Origin: Nitrospira sp. | GTDB lineage: Bacteria; Nitrospirota; Nitrospiria; Nitrospirales; Nitrospiraceae | NCBI GenBank assembly: GCA_020216985.1 | Contig: JAIWOH010000079.1 | Coordinates: forward strand, 1 to 10,000 | Reading direction: 5' to 3' | Length of the DNA stretch: 10,000 nucleotides | Shown here: piece by piece, positions 1-6,589 of the stretch | How positions within the stretch are numbered: the first letter of the stretch is position 1 | Layout: each line of letters opens with the position of its first letter | Made by a program: the position numbers and the translations under genes | Notes under the pieces: generated by a model | Seen by the model: the letters and a program-made list of their open reading frames with translations, nothing else | What the model was told of the DNA's origin: nothing | Database searches by the model: none

Positions 1-15
1 ACTTCCGTCGCTTCA

Positions 16-44
16 TGGCTGATCCCTCCGTGGTGGATCAGCCA
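16..44. terminator. Possible hairpin downstream of the phosphoesterase gene
   Basis: A perfect inverted repeat with 10-bp arms (TGGCTGATCC at 16-25, GGATCAGCCA at 35-44) surrounds a 9-nt loop. It lies about 125 nt beyond the stop codon of the metallophosphoesterase gene, in the direction of that gene's transcription. Neither side has a run of T, so it is not a textbook intrinsic terminator. It could end the transcript, stabilise its 3' end, or belong to a gene left of the window. Positions 45-169 hold nothing else I can support. Confidence 0.35.
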
Positions 45-169
45 CAGTCTACTTAGTTTCAGTGGCCTTTGTCTTAGAGGGGAGCAGTATACGCGTGTCT
101 CGTTGGCAGGGGAGCTTACAAAGGTCACTTCCTCAGCGATGGTGTAATAAACAAGGGGAAGGTCAAGTT

Positions 170-2746
170 CTATATATCAATCTGAATAATTTCAAAAGTC
201 TCCCATTCTTTTGCTTGATCTCTATTGGCAACCAATTCCCTCCCCCCGCCGCCCTCTGCACAAACATATTTCCCGTTATGGGTCCGAAGAGCAATTTTAT
301 TTTCACCCCTTATCTCTAATAAAAAAGACTCATGATCTTTAATCCAGGATCTATCAGGCTTCAATTCGCCACCCCCACCATCTTTGGCCCTAACAAATTT
401 CTTATTACATGCTTTAAGAGCCACTTGCCCATCGTCCAGCTCGATCATCTCAAACGTTTCCCACGGCCCTATCTTGTTCCTATTGGCAATAAGTTCCTTT
501 CTCCCAGCATCCTCTGCACATACATACTGACCATTATGAGCCCGGAGGGCAACTAACTTGCAGCCAGGATCAAAATTTCCCGTTTGCTCGATTCTTGTGA
601 TGGGTTTCATCTCCAGACTAGCGAACGTCGTCCCTCTTGCTATAATTTCACGGTACCTCGGTTCTTTGTTTCTAACTGCAGAAGTGTTCAAAAGTAGAGG
701 ACTATTTACCATCAGCCAACCATAACGAAAAAGGAGTTTTATGCTGTTCTCGGTCCTTTCAAAGTACTTGTTAGAATACGCATCACAGTAGTGATAATAA
801 TTTTTATGGCTTTCGTCTTGCCGTTCTATTCTGAATTCATGGACTCGGTGAGTATGTCCCGAGAAAACTAAAATTGGTTTGTTTGTAGACTGACCGCGAT
901 TTCTACTGATGAGCCACATAAATTCCCTTACGTTTTGAGGGGCAAATTTATACTGCTCATCTTCGGTTATTTCGCCCTTCTCATTACACCCCTCCATAGA
1001 ATAAAAATTGCAAAAACTACCCCTCCCTCCATCTTTAAAATTTCCACCGCTAAACTGAGGCTTGCCAGGGTCTACAAAGCCACTTTTTTTAAGATCTTCC
1101 GGTGGTAATCCGATTGACCTACTAAGCCAGCCTAACGCCTCTAATTGTTCAGTATAGCCTTTTTTAAGGTTTTCTTCATAGATATGCTCTATTCCATCTA
1201 TAGGTGCTTTATCTAAGCACAGCAATGGAGCATGAGTGAAAATCAAGATCGTTTTTTCTCCTTCTTCAGCTAGTGCAGCCTCTAACATTCTTAGGTGGCG
1301 TGGCGTTACACCTCTGCTATGGGGTCCATTATTAAAAAAGTCCCTCACAAAATCTTTTTGGGCAGTCGCCTCTTCTTTGGTGGGATATCTATCGTGTCCT
1401 GTGTTAAAAAAAAGAAGATGACTATTCCCGATTTTAACCTCAAAATCAACATCGTAATTTATTTGACTTAGGTATTGTGAAAAAAGAATTGGTTTTGGTT
1501 TTATCAACCAATAGCTCTTATCTCCCACATTGGCTGTAAAATCAGGCTGCCAATGCTTAAGGACCCAAGTCTCAGAAGGGGGTGCCGAAGGTGGAGACAA
1601 TTCATTTTCCGGCGTTTCCTGTATCTCTTTGAAGGTTTTCCGATAGGCTATCGAAGGAGCTTTCCCTCCCCTTCTTGGGTAAGCCCAGAGATCATATTCT
1701 TTGCCCTCATTTTCCTTAAGGTTAAAGGCATCATATTCCTTCAAGGTTTTGCCCTTTAATTCAAAGCCTAGTAATGATGCCCCTATTCTGCAAGTCATCA
1801 AAATCTCGTTGGCATAATATTCATGATTGCCAGGAATTACAAAAATAGGAGCTAACAATTCGTCACTTTTGCCATCGCTGCCAGTTATTATTAAGTGAAA
1901 CTTCCAAAGATTTGAATCCCAGGTGCTTGTAATTATTTTCTCTTTAACCAAATCACCTCGTTTATCTTTCCACTGACCTCCTTGGCCACAAACCCATCCA
2001 CCATCCCAATATCCATCGAAGTAGTAATCGACTATATCGCCTGTTAAAACCACAATTACCTTCTCGCCATTCTTCACGCGTGTATTGCCTTCTTTGATGA
2101 AGGCCCTTAAGTGGTCATTAAAGTTGATATATCGGTCTTTCAGATCCTTACATTCTTTCTTATTGCGAACCCGACAAAGAATTTCTGGTATGAAGTCGTT
2201 TCTCTTTGCAATATGAGTATCGGTAATGTGAAGAATGGTGAAGTCGGCTGATTTTTTCAGTGTCTCATGGACATAAATTGCGTGATAATTTGTGACTTGA
2301 TAGGGGGCAGGCGCATATTTGGTAAATTTCCATCTCAGGTTTAGCAGACGCGGCCACGAGGAGCCCTTCAGCTGAACAATCGCGTTATCCGTGAGTCCAA
2401 CCTGTGCCTTTGCCTCCCAGCGATAGCCTGAGGCATATTGTAGTTGCTCATTCGTGGTCGGATGCTTCATGTCGCTATAATTGTCCTTAAATAGCGCATA
2501 TTTTTGTGGAGTTTGGACATTTATGATTTTCAGCTTACTCCATGAGTTTCCGAACCCTACCTCGGGTGTTTCATCCTCTAATATTTGCTTGATGGCCTTC
2601 TTTGAAAGATTCGGAACATTTGCTTCCGGCTCTTCTTTCCCCTCGACCCAGTCTTTTTTATAAGCAATCGTGATTTCAAAGGCCTTTAGTTCGTTCGGCT
2701 CTAGAATTAAAGGATTCCCTAAATTAGGACGTACTAAACGAATCAT
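170..2746 (-). CDS. Calcineurin-like metallophosphoesterase with C-terminal fascin-like beta-trefoil
   Basis: An 858-residue protein with the full calcineurin-like metallophosphoesterase signature, in order: D176-x-H178 (ITDTHI), G236-D237 (TGDIVD), G306-N-H308-E (PGNHEY), H505 (FTHAP) and G630-H-T-H633 (SGHTHR). These residues bind two metal ions and hydrolyse phosphoester bonds; the substrate cannot be read from the sequence. Residues 1-165 form an uncharacterised, probably beta-rich N-terminal region. Large insertions separate the motifs, roughly 240-295, 320-430 and 510-620. Residues 729-858 form three repeats of about 43 residues (typical: ALR.HNGKYVCAE....L.ANR....WETFE), matching a fascin-like beta-trefoil, which in known families binds actin, glycans or other ligands. 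No signal peptide or membrane segment is visible, so it is probably cytoplasmic or exported by another route. The ATG is preceded by GGAG at about 8 nt. The gene is AT-rich compared with the flagellar genes, apart from a richer patch at about 2341-2460, which suggests horizontal acquisition. The phosphoesterase call is firm; the role is unknown. Confidence 0.9.
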   Translation of the reverse strand: MIRLVRPNLGNPLILEPNELKAFEITIAYKKDWVEGKEEPEANVPNLSKKAIKQILEDETPEVGFGNSWSKLKIINVQTPQKYALFKDNYSDMKHPTTNEQLQYASGYRWEAKAQVGLTDNAIVQLKGSSWPRLLNLRWKFTKYAPAPYQVTNYHAIYVHETLKKSADFTILHITDTHIAKRNDFIPEILCRVRNKKECKDLKDRYINFNDHLRAFIKEGNTRVKNGEKVIVVLTGDIVDYYFDGYWDGGWVCGQGGQWKDKRGDLVKEKIITSTWDSNLWKFHLIITGSDGKSDELLAPIFVIPGNHEYYANEILMTCRIGASLLGFELKGKTLKEYDAFNLKENEGKEYDLWAYPRRGGKAPSIAYRKTFKEIQETPENELSPPSAPPSETWVLKHWQPDFTANVGDKSYWLIKPKPILFSQYLSQINYDVDFEVKIGNSHLLFFNTGHDRYPTKEEATAQKDFVRDFFNNGPHSRGVTPRHLRMLEAALAEEGEKTILIFTHAPLLCLDKAPIDGIEHIYEENLKKGYTEQLEALGWLSRSIGLPPEDLKKSGFVDPGKPQFSGGNFKDGGRGSFCNFYSMEGCNEKGEITEDEQYKFAPQNVREFMWLISRNRGQSTNKPILVFSGHTHRVHEFRIERQDESHKNYYHYCDAYSNKYFERTENSIKLLFRYGWLMVNSPLLLNTSAVRNKEPRYREIIARGTTFASLEMKPITRIEQTGNFDPGCKLVALRAHNGQYVCAEDAGRKELIANRNKIGPWETFEMIELDDGQVALKACNKKFVRAKDGGGGELKPDRSWIKDHESFLLEIRGENKIALRTHNGKYVCAEGGGGRELVANRDQAKEWETFEIIQIDI
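222..540 (-). repeat. Direct DNA repeats encoding trefoil repeats 1 and 3
   Basis: The stretches at about 222-282 and 480-540 are clearly related at DNA level. Both hold TATTGGCAA, then a C/T-rich piece, then CCTCTGCACA, then ACATA and TTATG in the same order (plus-strand reading). The offset is 258 bases, exactly 86 codons or two 43-residue units. They encode the first and third repeats of the C-terminal trefoil. The middle repeat, between them, has diverged more (KACNKKFVRAKDGGGG in the protein). This is internal duplication within the gene, not a mobile element. Confidence 0.7.
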
Positions 2747-2807
2747 CGTATTATCTCCATGTATGGAATGCTACCAGCCATAGTTGAGCTCGAAAAAGAC
2801 AGACTTG

Positions 2808-2820
2808 CCTTCCTCTCATA
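2808..2820 (-). promoter_or_regulatory. 13-nt motif TATGAGAGGAAGG upstream of the phosphoesterase gene
   Basis: On the minus strand this reads TATGAGAGGAAGG and ends 62 nt before the phosphoesterase start codon. An identical 13-mer lies at 3399-3411, upstream of the neighbouring small gene. An exact 13-nt match between two short upstream regions is unlikely by chance, so it may be a shared operator, an mRNA leader element, or a remnant of duplicated sequence. A weak promoter reading is possible here (TTGGAA, 15 nt, TATGAG), but no matching -35 box accompanies the second copy. The function is inferred only. Confidence 0.3.
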
Positions 2821-2881
2821 CTTGCACCTCTTCGCTTCCAACCTGCAGTCAGTATCACATGCCCGCTTGAGCTTTTGAGGA

Positions 2882-2909
2882 GAGCGGCGGGCGAATTCGC
2901 CCGCCGCTC
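2882..2909. terminator. 28-bp perfect palindrome, possible terminator of the small gene
   Basis: The half-site GAGCGGCGGGCGAA is followed directly by its exact reverse complement, with the centre between 2895 and 2896 (GAATTC core). As RNA it would form a very stable GC-rich stem with a tight loop. It lies about 67 nt after the stop codon of the 102-codon gene on the minus strand and upstream of the phosphoesterase gene. There is no U-run after the stem in either direction, so it would be an atypical terminator. It could instead be an mRNA 3'-end stabiliser, a protein-binding site, or a dispersed palindromic repeat. Confidence 0.5.
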
Positions 2910-2976
2910 ACTTTGACTTCAGCGGCAGGCCAAGAATATCTGCTCCATCTCTGCCCCAGCCGCGTGGAGGTGACAG

Positions 2977-3285
2977 CTACACTCGATCCACGATGACCAT
3001 CACATCGACAAAACCGTCATAGCGGTCATCAAAAAACCCCGAACTGTCTCTGAGGGCGAAATTCACTCTCACAAAGACCGTGGTGAGCGTAATGCGCGTG
3101 ACCGTCGCATCGACTTCCTGGCGAAACAGATGATGATCGCTGCTGGTGAACCCGAAACTGAAGCCGTTGATCGCCGCCTCCGCCCTGCGCACATTGGTGG
3201 GGAACACAAAAGCCATCTCTAAACTCTGCGCGCTGCCGCTGTGCGAGGGGAAGTTGAACCGTTGACGCTGAAAATCAATAGCCAT
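2977..3285 (-). CDS. Small protein of unknown function, predicted all-beta
   Basis: A 102-residue protein I cannot assign to a named family. It has no membrane segment, signal peptide or catalytic motif. The sequence alternates hydrophobic and polar residues (TRITLTTVFVRVNFALRD near residues 62-79, then FVDVMVIVDRV at the end), which suggests a compact beta-sandwich. A central GFSFGFTSSDHHLF stretch at about 46-59 and RDSSGFFDDRYDG at about 78-90 look like conserved turns. The frame is open further upstream to a GTG at 3315, but I chose the ATG at 3285 because AGGAGG lies 5 nt before it. G+C in one sampled line is near that of the flagellar genes and well above the phosphoesterase gene that follows it on the same strand. 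The role is unknown; a structural or ligand-binding accessory protein is possible. Confidence 0.72.
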   Translation of the reverse strand: MAIDFQRQRFNFPSHSGSAQSLEMAFVFPTNVRRAEAAINGFSFGFTSSDHHLFRQEVDATVTRITLTTVFVRVNFALRDSSGFFDDRYDGFVDVMVIVDRV

Positions 3286-3290
3286 ATTAC

Positions 3291-3296
3291 CCTCCT
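3291..3296 (-). promoter_or_regulatory. Strong ribosome binding site AGGAGG deciding the start of the small gene
   Basis: On the minus strand the order is AGGAGG, GTAAT, ATG. A full Shine-Dalgarno match at ideal spacing sets the start at 3285 rather than at the upstream GTG (3315), and is the best single argument that the small gene is translated. Confidence 0.8.
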
Positions 3297-3398
3297 GGTA
3301 CGGCGCGACCCACACTGGTGAGGGCCGATTCAGGACTGAACGTACAGACTCTCCTCTCTAAAACAACCGGTGTCGACCGGCTCAAGGCCAGCATTCCC

Positions 3399-3411
3399 CC
3401 TTCCTCTCATA
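3399..3411 (-). promoter_or_regulatory. 13-nt motif TATGAGAGGAAGG upstream of the small gene
   Basis: This is an exact copy of the 13-mer at 2808-2820, in the same orientation, ending 114 nt before the start codon of the small unknown gene. The flanks are only loosely alike, so the shared core rather than a long duplication stands out. No clear -35/-10 pair accompanies it. It is a candidate common regulatory element by inference. Confidence 0.3.
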
Positions 3412-3777
3412 GCCTTGCCGTTCGTAGCGCCCGGTTTTGCCTAACGGCTGAGGCGAATGCGCAGGAGCTCATCCCTTCGGGCAACCATGCACCTCCCACT
3501 GTAGTTCAGCTCTCACGAAACGAACGGCGTCAGGTGCAATCTAGTCAGGGTACCGAAGAAGCCCTGGTTCTCCACCGGGTTACCTTCGACATTCCTCTTG
3601 TCTGTTTCCGTGGCAAATCTCGTTCCAGTGGTCCGCCGCCAGCCGATGGGCTCTTTAACGTCTCGGCATATTCTGCTGCGCCGACGGCCTTGCACCGCAC
3701 GGATCAAGCGGTTCCGCTGAGCGAGGAAGCATGACCGACAGGGCACTTCCCTTCATGCGTCATGACGTTCGCGTTCG

Positions 3778-3835
3778 CCGCCACTGATCGAACTGGCGCA
3801 CATGTCATCATCTATAAGTAGAACTGCAGTGGCGG
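3778..3835. repeat. Imperfectly explained inverted repeat, 9-bp arms
   Basis: CCGCCACTG at 3778-3786 and CAGTGGCGG at 3827-3835 are exact reverse complements separated by 40 nt. GAACTG also occurs twice inside or beside the loop. The element lies in the non-coding stretch about 240 nt beyond the flagellar operon's last stop codon. It might be a weak terminator-like structure or a mobile-element remnant, but the arms are short and the loop long, so chance is possible. Confidence 0.2.
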
Positions 3836-4071
3836 AATGCTACAGGCTGAGAAGATAAATGGTTTTAACTCGAATGAGTCATGCGATTGATTTCTACCAC
3901 AGAAGACAGATGCGGTGAGCGGGGCTATACAGAACAAGCGTGCTCTGCTTACGTAGTTTATCTAGGCGTAGCAGGCAACTCGCAAGAGATATGACACACC
4001 CTTTTAGAGCCGGGATGTCCTCCCAACATGCAATAATTCTAAATAAAGAAGGAGACCGAGTAGGCTTTGGA

Positions 4072-4851
4072 CTACGGCGTCTGCGCCAACAACTGTTCGG
4101 TGAGTTTGGCCGCGCGCTCGGGTTTGACTTGGGCGAGAATCGCTCCGGCGGTTTTCGTTTTGACCAGGCGCAGGATCTGAATCGCGGTTCGCTCCGGCAT
4201 CCGCTCCAGGCGCGCCGCCGCATCTTCCGGTGGCATGGTTTCATACATCTTGGCCAGTTGGGCTTTCTGTTCCAGGGCCAGCCGTTCTTTTTCCAGCAGG
4301 GCTTTCGCCTGCGCCGTTTTCTGTCCCGCGGCCCGTTGCTCTTCCTTGGCGACGGCCGTTTCAATTCGCTTGGCCATCGCCTCGTTTTGAGCCAGCAATT
4401 TGTCGACCTCGTCACGCAGCGCCAGCAGCCGCTCCTCGCTCTGCCGCACGGCTTCTTCGCGTCGATCCAAGGAACGCTTCCGCTGGTCCAACATGGCGAG
4501 GACTTCTTGCGGCACTTCCAGTGCCGGTCCCTGAGTCTCCTTGCCCGTCGGGGCGGGCGGCTCGCCGTTTTGTCCGGCAGCCGGCCGTGGACCGTCGCCA
4601 AGAACAGTCTGTTGCCCTCCCGTCGGCGGCGCCGGCAGATCCTCCTGCGAAAGCACGGACTTTCCCTTTGCATTCGGCGATGCCTGTCCCATCTGCACCA
4701 TCACCCAAAGCAGCACGATGGAGCCGACAAGGCCGCCCCCGACCGTCCAGAGCCAAGACATCCGTGACGGCGAAGCCGGAGCCGCCCGACGATTGTTCCG
4801 ACGGCTGAGGAAAATCCGATCCCCGGTGGAATACAACGAATCAGCCCTCAT
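4072..4851 (-). CDS. motE: MotE-like flagellar protein with MgtE-N-like C-terminal domain
   Basis: A 259-residue protein. Residues 1-30 are basic and cytoplasmic; one membrane helix follows at about 32-53. Next come a Pro/Gly/Gln-rich linker (about 57-112), a long charged coiled coil (about 113-200), and a C-terminal helical domain (about 199-256: MYETMPPEDAAARLERMPE...ILAQVKPERAAKLTEQL). That last part matches the MgtE intracellular N-domain type seen in MotE-family proteins, where the rhizobial member is a periplasmic chaperone for the motility protein MotC. It is the last gene of the FliF-FliJ operon, so a role in motor or stator assembly is likely, but the exact function is inferred. The stop codon of fliJ and this ATG share a base (TGATG). 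A GTG three bases earlier, overlapping fliJ by four bases, is an equally reasonable start. The fliK and hook genes that often follow in other flagellar clusters are absent. Confidence 0.78.
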   Translation of the reverse strand: MRADSLYSTGDRIFLSRRNNRRAAPASPSRMSWLWTVGGGLVGSIVLLWVMVQMGQASPNAKGKSVLSQEDLPAPPTGGQQTVLGDGPRPAAGQNGEPPAPTGKETQGPALEVPQEVLAMLDQRKRSLDRREEAVRQSEERLLALRDEVDKLLAQNEAMAKRIETAVAKEEQRAAGQKTAQAKALLEKERLALEQKAQLAKMYETMPPEDAAARLERMPERTAIQILRLVKTKTAGAILAQVKPERAAKLTEQLLAQTP

Positions 4852-5285
4852 CACGAATCCCGTTTCAAAAACTGCCGACGTCCCGCAGCTTCATCCGTCG
4901 CCCGTTGTTCCCGTCTCAAGGTCACGACGTCGCCTTCCGCGCGTCGCCGCTCGTCAAGACGGTCGAGCACTTTGCAGGCCTGCGCCGCCTGGACGAGGCG
5001 CGTTTGAGTCTCGGCCCACAATCCGGTCAACCGGTCGATCGCGCCGCGCATCTGCTTCAACGATGCCTGTTGCGACGCAAGCCGCCATTCCCACTCCAAC
5101 AGAGCGTGCGCCGTCATCCCCTGCGCCGCCTGGCGGCGCCAGGCGGCGGCGTCGGCCTGCAATCGCGCGTCAAGGGCCTTGCACCGTTGCTCCAGGCTCA
5201 TCAACTCCTGGGTCACCTGCGCCAATTCCATCATGAGCGCTTCCTGGGTCTGCGCCCGCAGTTTTCTCAACGCATCTAGACTCAT
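4851..5285 (-). CDS. fliJ: Flagellar export protein FliJ
   Basis: A 144-residue, almost wholly alpha-helical, charged protein expected to form a two-helix antiparallel coiled coil, the size and style of FliJ. FliJ is the central stalk of the FliI ATPase ring, links it to the export gate protein FlhA and escorts substrate chaperones. FliJ family members are weakly conserved. The assignment rests on length, heptad-like pattern, a KVLDRLDERRRAE stretch near residues 105-117 that resembles the family's conserved C-terminal helix, and the position directly after fliI. Its ATG overlaps the fliI stop as ATGA, pointing to translational coupling; the upstream Shine-Dalgarno match is weak. The protein is rich in Ala, Gln and Arg and has no membrane segment. 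Confidence 0.85.
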   Translation of the reverse strand: MSLDALRKLRAQTQEALMMELAQVTQELMSLEQRCKALDARLQADAAAWRRQAAQGMTAHALLEWEWRLASQQASLKQMRGAIDRLTGLWAETQTRLVQAAQACKVLDRLDERRRAEGDVVTLRREQRATDEAAGRRQFLKRDS

Positions 5286-6589
5286 GACACCCGCTTGGCC
5301 AAGCCGATCAAGTCTTCAACCGACGACGGCAGTGGAGCCGGCTGATCGATATCCTGCCGCAGGTAGGCGTTGATGGCGTCCTGCGCGCGGACGGCGCGAT
5401 CGAGCGCCTTGTTCGCACCTTCTTTATAGGCGCCCACCAGAATGAGATCCTCGGACTGCCTGTAGCGGGCGACCAACTCCAGGAGGCTCCCGGCTGCGTC
5501 CCGATGCTCCCGCCCGACAATGTCACGCATGACGCGGCTGGTACTCTGGAGCAGATCGATCGCCGGAAAGTGATTCCGTGCGGCCAGGGTACGTGAGAGC
5601 ACGATGTGGCCGTCGAGGATGGATCGAGCGGCGTCGGCCACCGGATCGGTCAGGTCGTCTCCATCGACCAACACCGTATACAACCCGGTAATGGCGCCGG
5701 GTCCCGGCCCCGTGCCGACGCGCTCCAACAGTTTCGGCAGCAGGGCGAACACGGAGGGCGTATAGCCTTTGGTCGTCGGCGGCTCCCCGATCGCCAGGCC
5801 GACCTCCCGCTGGCTGTAGGCCAGTCGCGTGAGAGAATCCATCAACAACAGCACCTGCTTGCCCGTATCGCGAAAGTATTCCGCAATGGCGGTCGCCACC
5901 AACGCGGCTCGCAGACGAACCAGCGGGGCTTGATCGGACGTCGCCACCACGACGACCGACCGCCGGAGCGCCTCGTCCCCTAAATCCCGCTCCAAGAATT
6001 CCTTGACCTCGCGCCCCCGCTCGCCGATGAGGGCGATGACGTTCACGTCGGCCTTGGTGTAACGGCTGATCATTCCGAGCAGGACGCTCTTGCCGACGCC
6101 GGCCCCCGAAAAGATGCCCATCTTCTGTCCTTGGCCGCAGGTCAGAAAGCCGTTGATGGCGCGGATGCCGAGATCCAGAGGCGCCCGGATGCGCGCGCGC
6201 CGGAGCGGGCTCGGGGGAGCGGCGTAGAGCGGATACTGTTCCATGGTCCGGAGACCTCCTAGGTCGTCGAGCGGACGACCGAGCCCGTCAAGGATCCGCC
6301 CCAACAAACCGGGCCCCACGGGAACGGTGGGAACGCGACCGGTCATGGTGATCAAACTCCCCGGTCCGATTCCACGCATCTCTCCCAACGGCATCAGCAG
6401 AATGCGATCGCCGCGAAAGCCGACCACTTCGGCGGCGACCGGCTGTTCGCCGTGTTCCGTGCTGATTTCGCACAGCTCGCCGACCGTGGTCGCCGAACCG
6501 TACCCTTCGATGACGATGCCGACCGCCTGGACGACTCGCCCGGCGACGGAGACGGGATCGACCCGATCAAGGGCGGCGCTCAGATTCAT
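5282..6589 (-). CDS. fliI: Flagellum-specific export ATPase FliI
   Basis: A 435-residue F1-type ATPase subunit of typical FliI length. It forms a hexamer at the cytoplasmic face of the flagellar export gate and, with FliH and FliJ, helps deliver and unfold substrates using ATP. Residues 1-90 form the N-terminal beta-barrel. Walker A is SGAGVGKS at 161-168, the catalytic-glutamate region is GERGREVKEFLE at 189-200, and Walker B is VLLLMDSLTR at 246-255. The GDDLTDPVADAARSILDGHI block at 310-329 is typical of FliI/YscN rather than ATP synthase beta subunits. The ATG at 6589 has AGGAT at suitable spacing, and the gene begins inside the last 23 nt of the receiver-FliH gene. All catalytic motifs are intact. 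Confidence 0.97.
   Translation of the reverse strand: MNLSAALDRVDPVSVAGRVVQAVGIVIEGYGSATTVGELCEISTEHGEQPVAAEVVGFRGDRILLMPLGEMRGIGPGSLITMTGRVPTVPVGPGLLGRILDGLGRPLDDLGGLRTMEQYPLYAAPPSPLRRARIRAPLDLGIRAINGFLTCGQGQKMGIFSGAGVGKSVLLGMISRYTKADVNVIALIGERGREVKEFLERDLGDEALRRSVVVVATSDQAPLVRLRAALVATAIAEYFRDTGKQVLLLMDSLTRLAYSQREVGLAIGEPPTTKGYTPSVFALLPKLLERVGTGPGPGAITGLYTVLVDGDDLTDPVADAARSILDGHIVLSRTLAARNHFPAIDLLQSTSRVMRDIVGREHRDAAGSLLELVARYRQSEDLILVGAYKEGANKALDRAVRAQDAINAYLRQDIDQPAPLPSSVEDLIGLAKRVS

Larger units (their letters stand above)
3286..4071. other. Intergenic stretch without a supported gene
   Basis: About 790 bases lie between the flagellar operon and the small gene. Two open frames (3318-3734 plus; 3513-3746 minus) overlap each other on opposite strands, have no convincing ribosome binding site and read as low-complexity R/S/P-rich or unpatterned protein. 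The minus frame has one somewhat protein-like stretch (VENQGFFGTLTRLH), so a gene relic or a dispersed repeat cannot be excluded. The first part (3300-3750) is GC-rich; the part next to the flagellar operon (about 3800-4071) is more mixed and has frequent stops. I see no tRNA, no transposase fragment and no clear U-tract terminator for the flagellar operon. Confidence 0.6.

Noticed and set aside
2977..3315. Longer form of the small gene starting at GTG 3315
   Set aside because: The AGGAGG at 3291-3296 lies within that extension, 5 nt before the ATG at 3285, so the shorter form is better supported.
3439..3508. Possible integron attC-like site: GCCTAAC core at 3439-3445 and GTTCAGC at 3502-3508
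   Set aside because: The second heptamer does not fit GTTRRRY, the inner L sites do not pair, and there is no cassette array or integrase in view.
3318..3734. Plus-strand open frame of 138 codons in the intergenic stretch
   Set aside because: It overlaps another open frame on the opposite strand, lacks a ribosome binding site and shows no family pattern. It is treated as non-coding, with a possible relic noted.
3513..3746. Minus-strand GTG-started frame of 77 codons
   Set aside because: There is no good start signal and the protein is basic and unpatterned, apart from one short protein-like stretch; too weak to call a gene.
3895..4071. Intrinsic terminator for the flagellar operon
   Set aside because: I searched both strands after the motE stop codon and found only very short stems without a T-run, so no terminator is claimed.
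3894..4673. Second minus-strand frame of 259 codons over motE
   Set aside because: It is an Arg/Ser/Pro/Trp-rich product in a shifted frame of the real gene, without any domain feature.
3940..4767. Plus-strand open frame of 275 codons opposite motE
   Set aside because: The minus-strand frame has a membrane helix, coiled coil and MgtE-N-like domain. The plus frame has only Arg/Gln/Leu-rich sequence and no ribosome binding site.
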